From contig CAZIGG010000081.1 in NCBI GenBank assembly GCA_964538575.1, positions 1-14,771 of the forward strand: 14,771 bases of DNA. Reading direction: 5' to 3'. This document shows positions 6,260-13,324 of the stretch, one piece after another; the stretch's first letter is position 1, and every line of letters begins with the position of its first letter. The notes beneath the pieces are model-generated. The model made no database searches. It saw only the letters and a list, made by a program, of their open reading frames with translations, and had not been told where the DNA came from. Made by a program: the position numbers and the translations under genes. The DNA is from UBA2336 sp964538575. Its GTDB lineage: Bacteria; Bacteroidota; Bacteroidia; Cytophagales; Cyclobacteriaceae.

Positions 6260-7789
6260 ATGTCCCAGCAAATTCTCATTCTCGATTTCGGTTCCCAGTA
6301 CACGCAGCTGATTGCCCGCAGGGTTCGCGAATTAAACGTGTATTGCGAAATCCACCCCTTTAACAAAATACCTGAGCTGACACCGGATATTAAAGGTGTG
6401 ATCCTGTCCGGCAGCCCGTGTTCTGTTCGGGATGCAGGCTCACCGGATATTGATACAGCGTTGTTTAATGGAAAAGTACCTGTACTGGCTGTTTGTTATG
6501 GCGCGCAGTTAATGGCACAAAAAACAGGTGGGAACGTAGTTGCTTCCAAAATCCGGGAATACGGAAGGGCAAAGCTCACCACCGTGGATCACCACAACGA
6601 ATTGCTGAAAGAAATTTCGTTAGACTCACAGGTGTGGATGTCGCACAGCGACACGATTGATAAAGTCCCGGACAGCGCTCAAATCATTGCCAGCACACCT
6701 TCGGTAAAAGTTGCAGCGTTTCAATTGAAAGGCCTGCCCGTTTATGGAATCCAGTTTCATCCCGAAGTAACGCATACAACCGAAGGAAAAAACTTACTGC
6801 GAAATTTTGTGGTGCATATCTGTGGCTGTGCGCAGGATTGGACACCCGATCAGTTTGTCGAATCAACCATAACTGACCTGAAAGCAAAGCTTGGTAATGA
6901 TAAAGTTGTGATGGCGTTATCAGGCGGAGTGGATTCTACCGTAGCGGCTGTCTTAATTCATAAGGCAATTGGTAAAAACCTGCATTGCATTTTTGTAGAT
7001 AACGGCTTGCTTCGCAAAGATGAATTTGAAAACGTATTGAGATCCTATGAAGGCATGGGATTGAATATTAAAGGCGTTGACGCAAAGGAATTGTTCTATT
7101 CATCCTTAAAAGGATTAACAGAACCGGAAGCAAAACGCAAAGCCATCGGTAAATCATTCATCGATGTGTTTGATCAGGAATCACACAAGATCAACGATGT
7201 GAAATGGCTTGGCCAGGGAACAATCTACCCGGATATTATTGAATCGGTGTCTGTGAAAGGTCCGTCAGTTACCATTAAATCACATCACAATGTTGGCGGA
7301 CTTCCGGCCAAGATGAAGCTGAAAGTAGTTGAGCCTCTGAATACCTTGTTTAAGGATGAAGTACGGATTGTAGGGAAGGCGCTGGGCATTGACCCGAACA
7401 TCCTGGGCCGGCATCCGTTCCCGGGACCGGGCCTTGGCATTCGTATATTAAGTGATATTACAGCCGAAAAAGTGCGCATATTGCAGGAAGTCGACTCCAT
7501 CTTCATTGGCGGCTTGCGGCAGCATAACTTGTACAACACCGTGTGGCAGGCCGGAGCGATGCTTTTGCCGGTTCAATCGGTAGGGGTGATGGGCGATGAG
7601 CGCACGTATGAGAATGTAGTGGCGTTGCGTGCCGTAACCAGCACCGATGGCATGACAGCCGACTGGGCACATTTACCATACGAGTTCCTGGCAGAAGTGT
7701 CGGGCGATATTATTAATAAAGTAAAAGGTGTAAACCGGGTGGTGTACGACATCAGCTCCAAGCCACCGGCAACGATAGAATGGGAATAA
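6260..7789 (+). CDS. guaA: GMP synthase (glutamine-hydrolysing)
   Basis: A 509-residue two-domain enzyme converting XMP, ATP and glutamine to GMP, the last step of guanine nucleotide synthesis. The N-terminal class I amidotransferase has its nucleophile in VCYGAQ (Cys79) and the His-Glu pair in FHPEV (His167, Glu169). The ATP pyrophosphatase P-loop SGGVDS is at 221-226. The C-terminal dimerisation domain ends in SKPPATIEWE, the hallmark tail of this family. ATG 6260 was chosen over an in-frame TTG at 6227, because the family starts right at the QQILILDFGSQYTQ segment and the TTG lies inside the promoter. The next gene starts 15 bases after the stop, so they may share a transcript. All catalytic residues I can check are present. 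Confidence 0.98.
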   Translation: MSQQILILDFGSQYTQLIARRVRELNVYCEIHPFNKIPELTPDIKGVILSGSPCSVRDAGSPDIDTALFNGKVPVLAVCYGAQLMAQKTGGNVVASKIREYGRAKLTTVDHHNELLKEISLDSQVWMSHSDTIDKVPDSAQIIASTPSVKVAAFQLKGLPVYGIQFHPEVTHTTEGKNLLRNFVVHICGCAQDWTPDQFVESTITDLKAKLGNDKVVMALSGGVDSTVAAVLIHKAIGKNLHCIFVDNGLLRKDEFENVLRSYEGMGLNIKGVDAKELFYSSLKGLTEPEAKRKAIGKSFIDVFDQESHKINDVKWLGQGTIYPDIIESVSVKGPSVTIKSHHNVGGLPAKMKLKVVEPLNTLFKDEVRIVGKALGIDPNILGRHPFPGPGLGIRILSDITAEKVRILQEVDSIFIGGLRQHNLYNTVWQAGAMLLPVQSVGVMGDERTYENVVALRAVTSTDGMTADWAHLPYEFLAEVSGDIINKVKGVNRVVYDISSKPPATIEWE

Positions 7790-7804
7790 ATAATTGAATC
7801 TGGA

Positions 7805-9559
7805 ATGCATAGCGTTATACGAAATCTGGTTGTAATAATTATTGTCAATTGCACATTGTCAATTGTTAATTATTCTTTCGCGCAAACAGATTACAACCAG
7901 CTTTACACTATTTCAAAAAAACTCTATACCGAGGGCAAGTACAACCTGGCCATGGAGAGCTTTAAAAAGCTGATTCCATACGATCAGAACAATCCGTATC
8001 GCGAGTATGCGTCTTTTTATTATGCGTTGAGTGCGTACCATCAAAACTTCAAAGCCGTTGCAAAAGATATGTTCGGTCAGATCAAAACATTGTATCCAAT
8101 GTGGGATAAGATGGATGAGGTAAACATCTGGCTGGCGAAAATCCATTTTGATAACAAAGATTATTTCCAGGGATTGAAACTGTTGAGCGAGCTGAAGAGT
8201 GAAAAAAATCAGCAGTCAGTTTCTGAAATGAAGAAACATGCGATCAGTTCTGTTCACGATATTGAAACGCTGAAAATGATGCTTGAGAAGTATCCAAAGG
8301 ATGCCGTGATCGGAGAGCGGTTAGCCCGCGAGCTTTCTAAAAACAAAACACAGCCGGAAGATCAGAAATTGCTCGAATCACTGATCAGCAGGTTTGACCT
8401 GAAAAAGACGGATTATATAATTGAAACACCGGAGACCATCCATAAGGACGTTTACACAGTATCGGTATTGTTTCCTTTTGTGGTGAGCACCATTGATGCT
8501 TCACCCAGCCGCAAACGAAACCAGTTTGTGCTGGATTTGTATGAAGGAATGATGCTGGCCGTGGATACGCTTGCGAAACAAGGGATAAAGATCAGCCTTC
8601 GGGCGTACGACACGGAGCGTAGCCCCGAACGAATCAAAAGCCTGCTGCTCATGCGCGAATTGAAAAGCAGCGACATGATCGTGGGCCCGTTATATGCTGA
8701 GGAAAATGCCGCGATACAGGAGTTTTCACAGGCTAACCAGATTAACCTTTTCAATCCTATCTCGAATAATTATGAGCTGGTGAAGAATAATTTTTACGGA
8801 TTCCTCTTCCAGCCAGCGTATGAAACGATTGGCAGCCAGTCGGCAGAATATCTTGCTGCTGTGAAATGGAACAAAAAATGCATGGTATTTTACGGTGAGA
8901 GTAAACGCGACTCAACACTGGCGGCAAGTTTTGTTGAGAAAGCGCAGCAATCAGGCCTGAAGATTTTACAAACTGAAAGAGTAACAAAAGAAACCTCCCG
9001 CAAGATTCTCGACATCCTGGCAACGCCAACCGAGTTTGACGAATTCAAATATCCCAAGCAATTCACGTTGCCGAAGGATAGCCTCGGTTCCGTATTCGTG
9101 GCTTCCGATGATCCGTTGATCTACACGAAGGTGATCAGTGCTGTGGAAACCCGTAAGGATTCGGTAACGATTGTCGGGTCGGAGAACTGGCTTGATCAGG
9201 CAGCGGTGGATTATTCAAAATATGAAACGTTAAAAATAATCCTGTACGGCCCCAATTTTTCGGCTGATAACAATCCGGCATACCAGGCCTTTCAGCGAAA
9301 GTTTATTAAAGAACATGGCCGGAACTCAAGCGCGTCTTCCTACACAAACTATGCGAAGATCGGGTACGATTTCATGCTGTTTGCCGGGCACACGTTAAAG
9401 AAGCACGGTGTATATTTTCAGGATGCACTCAGTAAAAACAGGCAGGTTCCCGGATACCTCACCGGGGGTTATGATTTTACAATAAGCAGAACAAATCAGT
9501 ATGTTCCGTTTATTGAATTTAAAAATGGTAAGCTGGTAGAGATCACCAAAAGATTTTAA
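7805..9559 (+). CDS. Exported protein with N-terminal TPR-like repeats and a type 1 periplasmic-binding fold
   Basis: 584 residues. Residues 1-26 form a signal peptide (MHSVIRN, a hydrophobic stretch, cleavage likely after S-F-A before QTDY); no lipobox Cys is placed for lipidation. Residues about 28-190 look like tetratricopeptide helices (Y-x-x-A-x-x-x-F patterns such as GKYNLAMESFKKLI). From about residue 216 (VYTVSVLFPFVV) to near the end the pattern fits the Leu/Ile/Val-binding periplasmic fold, including MIVGPLYAEENAAIQEF. The combination recalls LpoA-type activators of peptidoglycan synthases and ABC-type solute-binding proteins, and Bacteroidota carry such proteins without a nearby transporter. 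Ligand and partner are unknown. It starts 15 bases after guaA. Its stop overlaps that of the convergent gene by three bases. Confidence 0.75.
   Translation: MHSVIRNLVVIIIVNCTLSIVNYSFAQTDYNQLYTISKKLYTEGKYNLAMESFKKLIPYDQNNPYREYASFYYALSAYHQNFKAVAKDMFGQIKTLYPMWDKMDEVNIWLAKIHFDNKDYFQGLKLLSELKSEKNQQSVSEMKKHAISSVHDIETLKMMLEKYPKDAVIGERLARELSKNKTQPEDQKLLESLISRFDLKKTDYIIETPETIHKDVYTVSVLFPFVVSTIDASPSRKRNQFVLDLYEGMMLAVDTLAKQGIKISLRAYDTERSPERIKSLLLMRELKSSDMIVGPLYAEENAAIQEFSQANQINLFNPISNNYELVKNNFYGFLFQPAYETIGSQSAEYLAAVKWNKKCMVFYGESKRDSTLAASFVEKAQQSGLKILQTERVTKETSRKILDILATPTEFDEFKYPKQFTLPKDSLGSVFVASDDPLIYTKVISAVETRKDSVTIVGSENWLDQAAVDYSKYETLKIILYGPNFSADNNPAYQAFQRKFIKEHGRNSSASSYTNYAKIGYDFMLFAGHTLKKHGVYFQDALSKNRQVPGYLTGGYDFTISRTNQYVPFIEFKNGKLVEITKRF
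7841..7865. repeat. Direct repeat ATTGTCAATTG x2 inside the signal-peptide coding region
   Basis: ATTGTCAATTG occurs at 7841-7851 and again at 7855-7865, separated by CAC, and is flanked by AATTATT-type sequence on both sides. Translated, the copies give I-V-N-C and S-I-V-N in the hydrophobic core of the signal peptide. I recall AATTGTCAATTG-type tandem arrays as common in Bacteroidota intergenic DNA, but could not check this here. Confidence 0.55.
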
Positions 9560-10371
9560 ATTCTGAATGATAACCCGAAGTACAGCCGGGAAGGCGCCTC
9601 ATCCACCAGGCCCAGATTTGTCGCTACGTCAATCTTTACATTGTCGGTAACATTGTAGATCAACCCGCCATTGGCGGAATAGATATGCCCGTCAGCCGAA
9701 AAAACTCCCTGTCCTTCAACATAAAAATCCAGCTTACCGGCAAGCTTTCCTCCCAACACTACCGTTTGCAGATAAATCAACTTATGCCCTCTTTTTGAAT
9801 CAGGCACAAAATCAAATTGAAACTGTGCCCCCGCATCAAACACATCATTGATGGTATATGAAAATGGAAACCCAACTCCATAAAGAATTTCTGTGTCCAA
9901 TGGGGATGTTGGCAGTACAACGTAAGGAATCATACCAAGGGCAGTACGCGTATCGCCATCATTTCCCCAAAAGTTATGCTTAAGCCGGAGGGTAGTATTG
10001 CCATATCCTTTTTCTAAGGTCTTTCCTTCGCTGTCCTGATAAATATTGTAGAGCTCGAGGCCGATATGAATATCCCAGGAGCCGGATAATCCCATTTTAT
10101 AGAGACCATTTACAATGTTAAAGACACGGTAGTCCTGGTTTACTTTTATTACTTTGAAAAGATCGCCCTCGAACTGAAAATGTCCGGCATCTACCGTCAT
10201 GGGCGATTCGGTAACATCGGGCCTGTCAATGCTGAACTCACGCATTTCACTTTTCGGAACCGGCCTGAACAGGCTGTATGACTTTTTATTTTCAGCTTCA
10301 TTTTCCTGTGCGCTGACCGCAAATCCCGCGAGACAAAAGAAAGAAATCAAATGCACCTGGAGGTGTTTCAT
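9556..10371 (-). CDS. Outer-membrane beta-barrel, Phenol_MetA_deg (putative transporter) family
   Basis: 271 residues with a signal peptide over residues 1-21 (MKHLQVHLISFFCLAGFAVSA, cleavage before QENEA). The mature part begins with a segment containing SIDRPDVTESP, characteristic of the MetA-pathway-of-phenol-degradation family. It continues as alternating hydrophobic/aromatic strands, including GNTTLRLKHNFWG and GVGFPFSYTI, and ends SRLYFGLSFRI, a typical terminal beta-strand. The product should sit in the outer membrane as a 10-14-strand barrel. Family members are annotated as transporters without proven substrates, so the name does not imply phenol metabolism. Nineteen bases ahead of the ATG is a perfect palindrome resembling a DtxR/MntR-class operator, which would hint at metal-responsive control. 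It is convergent with the upstream exported-protein gene. Confidence 0.75.
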   Translation of the reverse strand: MKHLQVHLISFFCLAGFAVSAQENEAENKKSYSLFRPVPKSEMREFSIDRPDVTESPMTVDAGHFQFEGDLFKVIKVNQDYRVFNIVNGLYKMGLSGSWDIHIGLELYNIYQDSEGKTLEKGYGNTTLRLKHNFWGNDGDTRTALGMIPYVVLPTSPLDTEILYGVGFPFSYTINDVFDAGAQFQFDFVPDSKRGHKLIYLQTVVLGGKLAGKLDFYVEGQGVFSADGHIYSANGGLIYNVTDNVKIDVATNLGLVDEAPSRLYFGLSFRI

Positions 10372-10390
10372 GGGGTCAATATTATAGAAA

Positions 10391-10406
10391 TTTAGACATA
10401 TCTAAA
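10391..10406. promoter_or_regulatory. Perfect palindrome TTTAGA-CATA-TCTAAA, candidate metalloregulator operator
   Basis: Two 6-base arms are exact complements around a 4-base spacer. The layout TTAG-N6-CTAA resembles binding sites of DtxR/MntR/IdeR-class regulators (DtxR-type core TTAGG-N4-CCTAA). It sits 19 bases before the minus-strand barrel gene, where core promoter elements are expected, and 132 bases before the divergent plus-strand gene. No regulator gene is in view. Confidence 0.45.
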
Positions 10407-10492
10407 AATTTATTTTTATAAGCCTTACTACCCGTTTTCAGCAAAATGCGGGAATCTATTACATGGAAGCTCCGAAGGGGTTATCAGGGTCT

Positions 10493-10520
10493 GTTTATCA
10501 GTATATATTTATTATTTTTA
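10493..10520 (+). promoter_or_regulatory. Candidate promoter of the 10539 outer-membrane gene
   Basis: TTTA at 10493-10496 and TATTTTTA at 10513-10520 have the same spacing as the guaA promoter. A start site near 10523 would exclude the upstream in-frame ATG at 10446 and supports ATG 10539. Confidence 0.4.
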
Positions 10521-10538
10521 CATGTTATCGCACCCCAT

Positions 10539-11123
10539 ATGGCGTCATTTTACAGGTTTTTAGTCTTCTTTTTATTGCTGGCACTTCCCGGATGGGTGAT
10601 CGCCCAGGGTGACCGCCCGGATAAAACCGCTGTTACGTTTGAGGAAATCTATGACGAGCCGTATAATATAAACAAGCTGTTCGTACACCTTCAGCCGCTG
10701 TACGGAGAAATCTTTGCTACCAATGTTAATGCAGGTTTTGGGCTCCAGGCAGAGTATACCATTAAAAACAAGGTTGATCTTAAAGCAAATTTCCGGTCTA
10801 CCTACGGAAGTAAATTTTTTGACCTGAACCGTGAGCAGGGTAAGCAGACCAGTGAAGTGGATAACATCCTGAAGCCGTTTACCTATTTTGAACTTGGCGG
10901 CACCTACCATATTAAAGATTTTGAAAAGAGTTCAAACACAAAAATTGTACTGTATAAGAAAAGCTATAGCGGTAATAAATGGGCTTCGCGGGTACCATTA
11001 AATGCGGAAGTTCCCTGCAAGGTCCGGCAGGTTTATGGTGCCAGGTTAGGGGTAACGGTTTGGCAAAGTACCATCGATGTTAACAACATCATGAAAAAGC
11101 AGGACTTAACTGCTGCTGATTTT
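10539..11123 (+). CDS. Outer-membrane beta-barrel protein, N-terminal part (interrupted by assembly gap)
   Basis: 195 residues are readable before the N run. ATG 10539 opens a standard signal peptide (MASFYRFLVFFLLLALPGWVIA, cleavage near A-Q-G), which is why I prefer it to ATG 10446; the longer form would bury the signal in an odd second hydrophobic segment. The mature part has alternating strands such as VNAGFGLQAEYTI and VDLKANFRSTYGS, as in outer-membrane barrels, and FTYFELGGTYHI further on. I do not recognise the family. The sequence after the gap (11224-11436) reads as the C-terminal strands of the same protein. The two halves are one base out of frame if the 100 Ns are counted literally, which only reflects an arbitrary gap length. 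It is divergent from the MetA-type gene and seven bases upstream of hutI. Confidence 0.7.
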
Positions 11124-11223
11124 NNNNNNNNNNNNNNNNNNNNNNNNNNNNNNNNNNNNNNNNNNNNNNNNNNNNNNNNNNNNNNNNNNNNNNNNNNNNN
11201 NNNNNNNNNNNNNNNNNNNNNNN
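11124..11223. other. Assembly gap (100 N)
   Basis: Exactly 100 undetermined bases, the conventional placeholder for a scaffold gap of unknown size. It falls inside an outer-membrane protein gene. The true missing length must restore frame between 11121-11123 and 11224, so it should be a multiple of three if nothing else is missing. Confidence 0.99.
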
Positions 11224-11436
11224 TATGACATCAGCCCGCTAAGCACAAAGAAGATTGGTTTCCGTGCCGGCATTGAAGGAAAGTTTAACCGTAACCTGAG
11301 TTGGGCCTATGGCGGAGAGATCGGCTATCGCCCGGGCATTGACGGCCGTATGTTTTATGCATTGGTGAAGATCAGTTTCCCCGTGTTTGGCAGCAACCTC
11401 GATTACAAGACAGAGGCTTTTGAAAAAAGCAAATAG
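11224..11436 (+). CDS. Outer-membrane beta-barrel protein, C-terminal part (after assembly gap)
   Basis: The frame is open from the first base after the gap to TAG at 11434-11436, giving 70 residues: a Y-D-I-S-P-L-S-T-K-K segment, then GFRAGIEGKF, SWAYGGEIGYRPGIDGRMFY and ALVKISFPVFG, then a charged tail ending EAFEKSK. Alternating aromatic/hydrophobic and polar residues with glycines are what one expects of the last strands of an outer-membrane barrel. It most likely completes the protein beginning at 10539. A separate gene joined by a collapsed gap cannot be excluded. The stop lies seven bases ahead of the hutI GTG, so the two are probably co-transcribed. Confidence 0.65.
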   Translation, partial: YDISPLSTKKIGFRAGIEGKFNRNLSWAYGGEIGYRPGIDGRMFYALVKISFPVFGSNLDYKTEAFEKSK

Positions 11437-11443
11437 TATCCCC

Positions 11444-12682
11444 GTGACCTGGGATATTCTCATACGCAACATAAAAGGATTAGTTCAAACGCGCGATCAG
11501 GTTTTCGGGCCGGTCAGGGGAAGCGCGATGGCGCAGTTGCCTGTTCTGGAAAATGCTTACCTCGCAATTCATAATGGCCTCATTGAACAATTCGGAAGCA
11601 TGTCAGAACTTCCGGCTGCAGCAAAAGGCAAGACTGAGCTTGACGCAACGGGCCGTTTTGTTTTTCCTTCGTTTGTTGATTCCCATACGCATTTGATTTT
11701 CGCGGCAAGCCGTGAGGAAGAGTTTGTGATGAAGATCAAGGGTGCCACGTATGAAGAGATTGCGGTCAGCGGAGGCGGAATTCTCAACTCGGCAAAAAAA
11801 CTTCAGCAAACCTCAGAGGATGAATTGTTTGAGCGTGCCATGACCCGGGTTCATGAAATCATTAAAACCGGAACCGGTGCCGTGGAAATTAAAAGCGGAT
11901 ACGGACTCACCACGAAGGATGAGGTTAAAATGCTGCGCGTGGCCAGGCGCATCGGGAAAGAAAGTCCGCTTACGGTTAAAACAACTTTTTTAGGAGCACA
12001 TGCGGTTCCGAAAGACAAAACGAAAGCTCAATACATTGAGCTGATCCTGAACGAGATGATCCCGGCCATCGCGGAAGAAAAACTGGCCGATTACATTGAC
12101 GTGTTTTGCGAACAGGGATTTTTCTCACAGGAAGAAACCGAACGGATTGTAACAGAAGGCAGGAAGTTTAGCATGAAGCCGCGTATTCACGCAAACCAGC
12201 TTCACCGGTCGGGTGGGGTACAGGCGGGTGTCAATACCGGGGCATTGAGCGTTGATCATTTGGAAAATATTGGCGATGAAGAAATTGAATACCTGAAAAA
12301 TTCAGCCGTTATGCCGACTGCCTTACCCGGAGCAGCATTTTTTCTGGGCTTGCCTTTTCCGCCAGCGCGGAAGATGATAGAAGCAGGCCTTCCGCTGGCG
12401 ATTGCTTCAGACTACAATCCCGGCAGCGCCCCAAGCGGAAATATGCAGTTGATGATTTCATTGGCCTGCATCAGGATGAAAATGACCCCCGAAGAAGCCA
12501 TTAATGCAGCAACGATCAATACAGCAATTGCGCTTGAACTGGATAAAACACATGGGAGCATTACGAAAGGAAAAGTGGGAAATGTTTTTATAACCAAACC
12601 TATACCATCGATTGCTTATCTGCCATATGCATACGGAACGAACTGTGTTGAAACGGTTATTCTAAGAGGGGCATTGGTCTGA
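11444..12682 (+). CDS. hutI: Imidazolonepropionase (histidine degradation)
   Basis: A 412-residue metal-dependent amidohydrolase that opens 4-imidazolone-5-propanoate to N-formimidoyl-L-glutamate, third step of histidine breakdown. The metal ligands are visible: DSHTHLIF (His81, His83), H249 in RIHANQLH, and Asp323 in IASDYNPG; His186 of FLGAHAVP and the substrate-site segments GGGIL and EIKSGYGL are also present. ALPGAAFFL and PSGNMQL are typical of the family. The start is GTG 11444, giving MTWDILIRNIKGL, which matches the family N-terminus and begins seven bases after the upstream stop; an in-frame TTG at 11387 would overlap the upstream gene by 50 bases. No hutH, hutU or hutG is in the window, so the pathway genes are scattered or lie elsewhere. 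Cytoplasmic. Confidence 0.96.
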   Translation: MTWDILIRNIKGLVQTRDQVFGPVRGSAMAQLPVLENAYLAIHNGLIEQFGSMSELPAAAKGKTELDATGRFVFPSFVDSHTHLIFAASREEEFVMKIKGATYEEIAVSGGGILNSAKKLQQTSEDELFERAMTRVHEIIKTGTGAVEIKSGYGLTTKDEVKMLRVARRIGKESPLTVKTTFLGAHAVPKDKTKAQYIELILNEMIPAIAEEKLADYIDVFCEQGFFSQEETERIVTEGRKFSMKPRIHANQLHRSGGVQAGVNTGALSVDHLENIGDEEIEYLKNSAVMPTALPGAAFFLGLPFPPARKMIEAGLPLAIASDYNPGSAPSGNMQLMISLACIRMKMTPEEAINAATINTAIALELDKTHGSITKGKVGNVFITKPIPSIAYLPYAYGTNCVETVILRGALV

Positions 12683-12688
12683 ATTAAT

Positions 12689-12716
12689 TGAAAATTCATC
12701 CTATACTTAATTTTCA
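12689..12716. repeat. AT-rich inverted repeat just after hutI
   Basis: TGAAAATT at 12689-12696 pairs exactly with AATTTTCA at 12709-12716 across 12 bases, starting seven bases after the hutI stop. It is placed like a terminator but lacks G-C in the stem and a T-tract, so its role is uncertain. Confidence 0.35.
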
Positions 12717-12759
12717 CTGCAGATAGGTAATTTTTATATCTCAATTTACTTCTTAATTT

Positions 12760-12774
12760 GAACGATTATCGTTC
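12760..12774. promoter_or_regulatory. Perfect palindrome GAACGA-TTA-TCGTTC at the apt start
   Basis: Two 6-base arms around TTA end four bases before the apt ATG. The sequence TTAATTTG at 12753-12760, close to the -7 consensus TAnnTTTG, abuts it, so the predicted transcription start falls within the palindrome. It could act as an operator, or as a hairpin at the very 5' end of the message. Confidence 0.4.
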
Positions 12775-12778
12775 GTGA

Positions 12779-13312
12779 ATGAGTTTAGAAACCAGAATTA
12801 AAAGCGTTATCCGGGATGTGCCCGATTTTCCAAAGCCCGGAATCCTGTTTAAAGATATTACCCCCATGCTGGCTGACCATAAGCTTGTTAAAGATGTGAT
12901 TTCGGCCATTGCCGCTCAATTTAAGAATCAGAAGATTGATGCCATTGCTGCGGTAGAGGCACGGGGTTTTATTTTCGGTTCCATCCTGGCGCAGGAACTT
13001 CAATGTGCGTTTATCCCGATGCGCAAGTCAGGTAAGCTTCCCTATAAAACGGTTTCGCAGGAGTATGCACTGGAATATGGAACGGCATCGGTAGAAGTTC
13101 ATGAAGATGCGATTCAAAAAGACTGGAATGTACTCGTGCACGATGATTTACTGGCCACCGGGGGCACGGCAAGTGCGGCTGGCTGGTTAGTGCAGCAACT
13201 TGGCGGGTCGATAGCAGGCTTTTCTTTTTTGATCAATCTTTCCTTTTTACCCGGTGAAGAAAAACTTTCGAAAGAATTTAGCGTTCAGCCAAAATACATT
13301 TTAAAGTACTAA
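12779..13312 (+). CDS. apt: Adenine phosphoribosyltransferase
   Basis: A 177-residue cytoplasmic enzyme, the usual length for bacterial APRT, making AMP and pyrophosphate from adenine and PRPP. The PRPP-binding loop VLVHDDLLATGGTA is at residues 118-131; family consensus has a hydrophobic residue where this protein has His121, and the two aspartates and ATGGT are intact. Adenine-binding features FPKPGILFKDITPML (17-31) and VEARGFIFG (59-67) are also present. The ATG directly follows a 15-base palindrome and a -7-like element, so the gene probably heads its own transcript. The LON-domain gene starts 12 bases after the stop and is likely co-transcribed. Together with guaA it marks purine supply, although the two are 5 kb apart. 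Confidence 0.97.
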   Translation: MSLETRIKSVIRDVPDFPKPGILFKDITPMLADHKLVKDVISAIAAQFKNQKIDAIAAVEARGFIFGSILAQELQCAFIPMRKSGKLPYKTVSQEYALEYGTASVEVHEDAIQKDWNVLVHDDLLATGGTASAAGWLVQQLGGSIAGFSFLINLSFLPGEEKLSKEFSVQPKYILKY

Positions 13313-13324
13313 CCGCGCAGCCAG

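Noticed and set aside
10446..10538. Longer start for the outer-membrane protein at ATG 10446
   Set aside because: It would place an ordinary signal peptide internally and would start before the best promoter candidate.
11387..11443. TTG start for hutI at 11387
   Set aside because: It overlaps the upstream gene by 50 bases and the added residues do not fit the imidazolonepropionase N-terminus; GTG 11444 fits length and family start.
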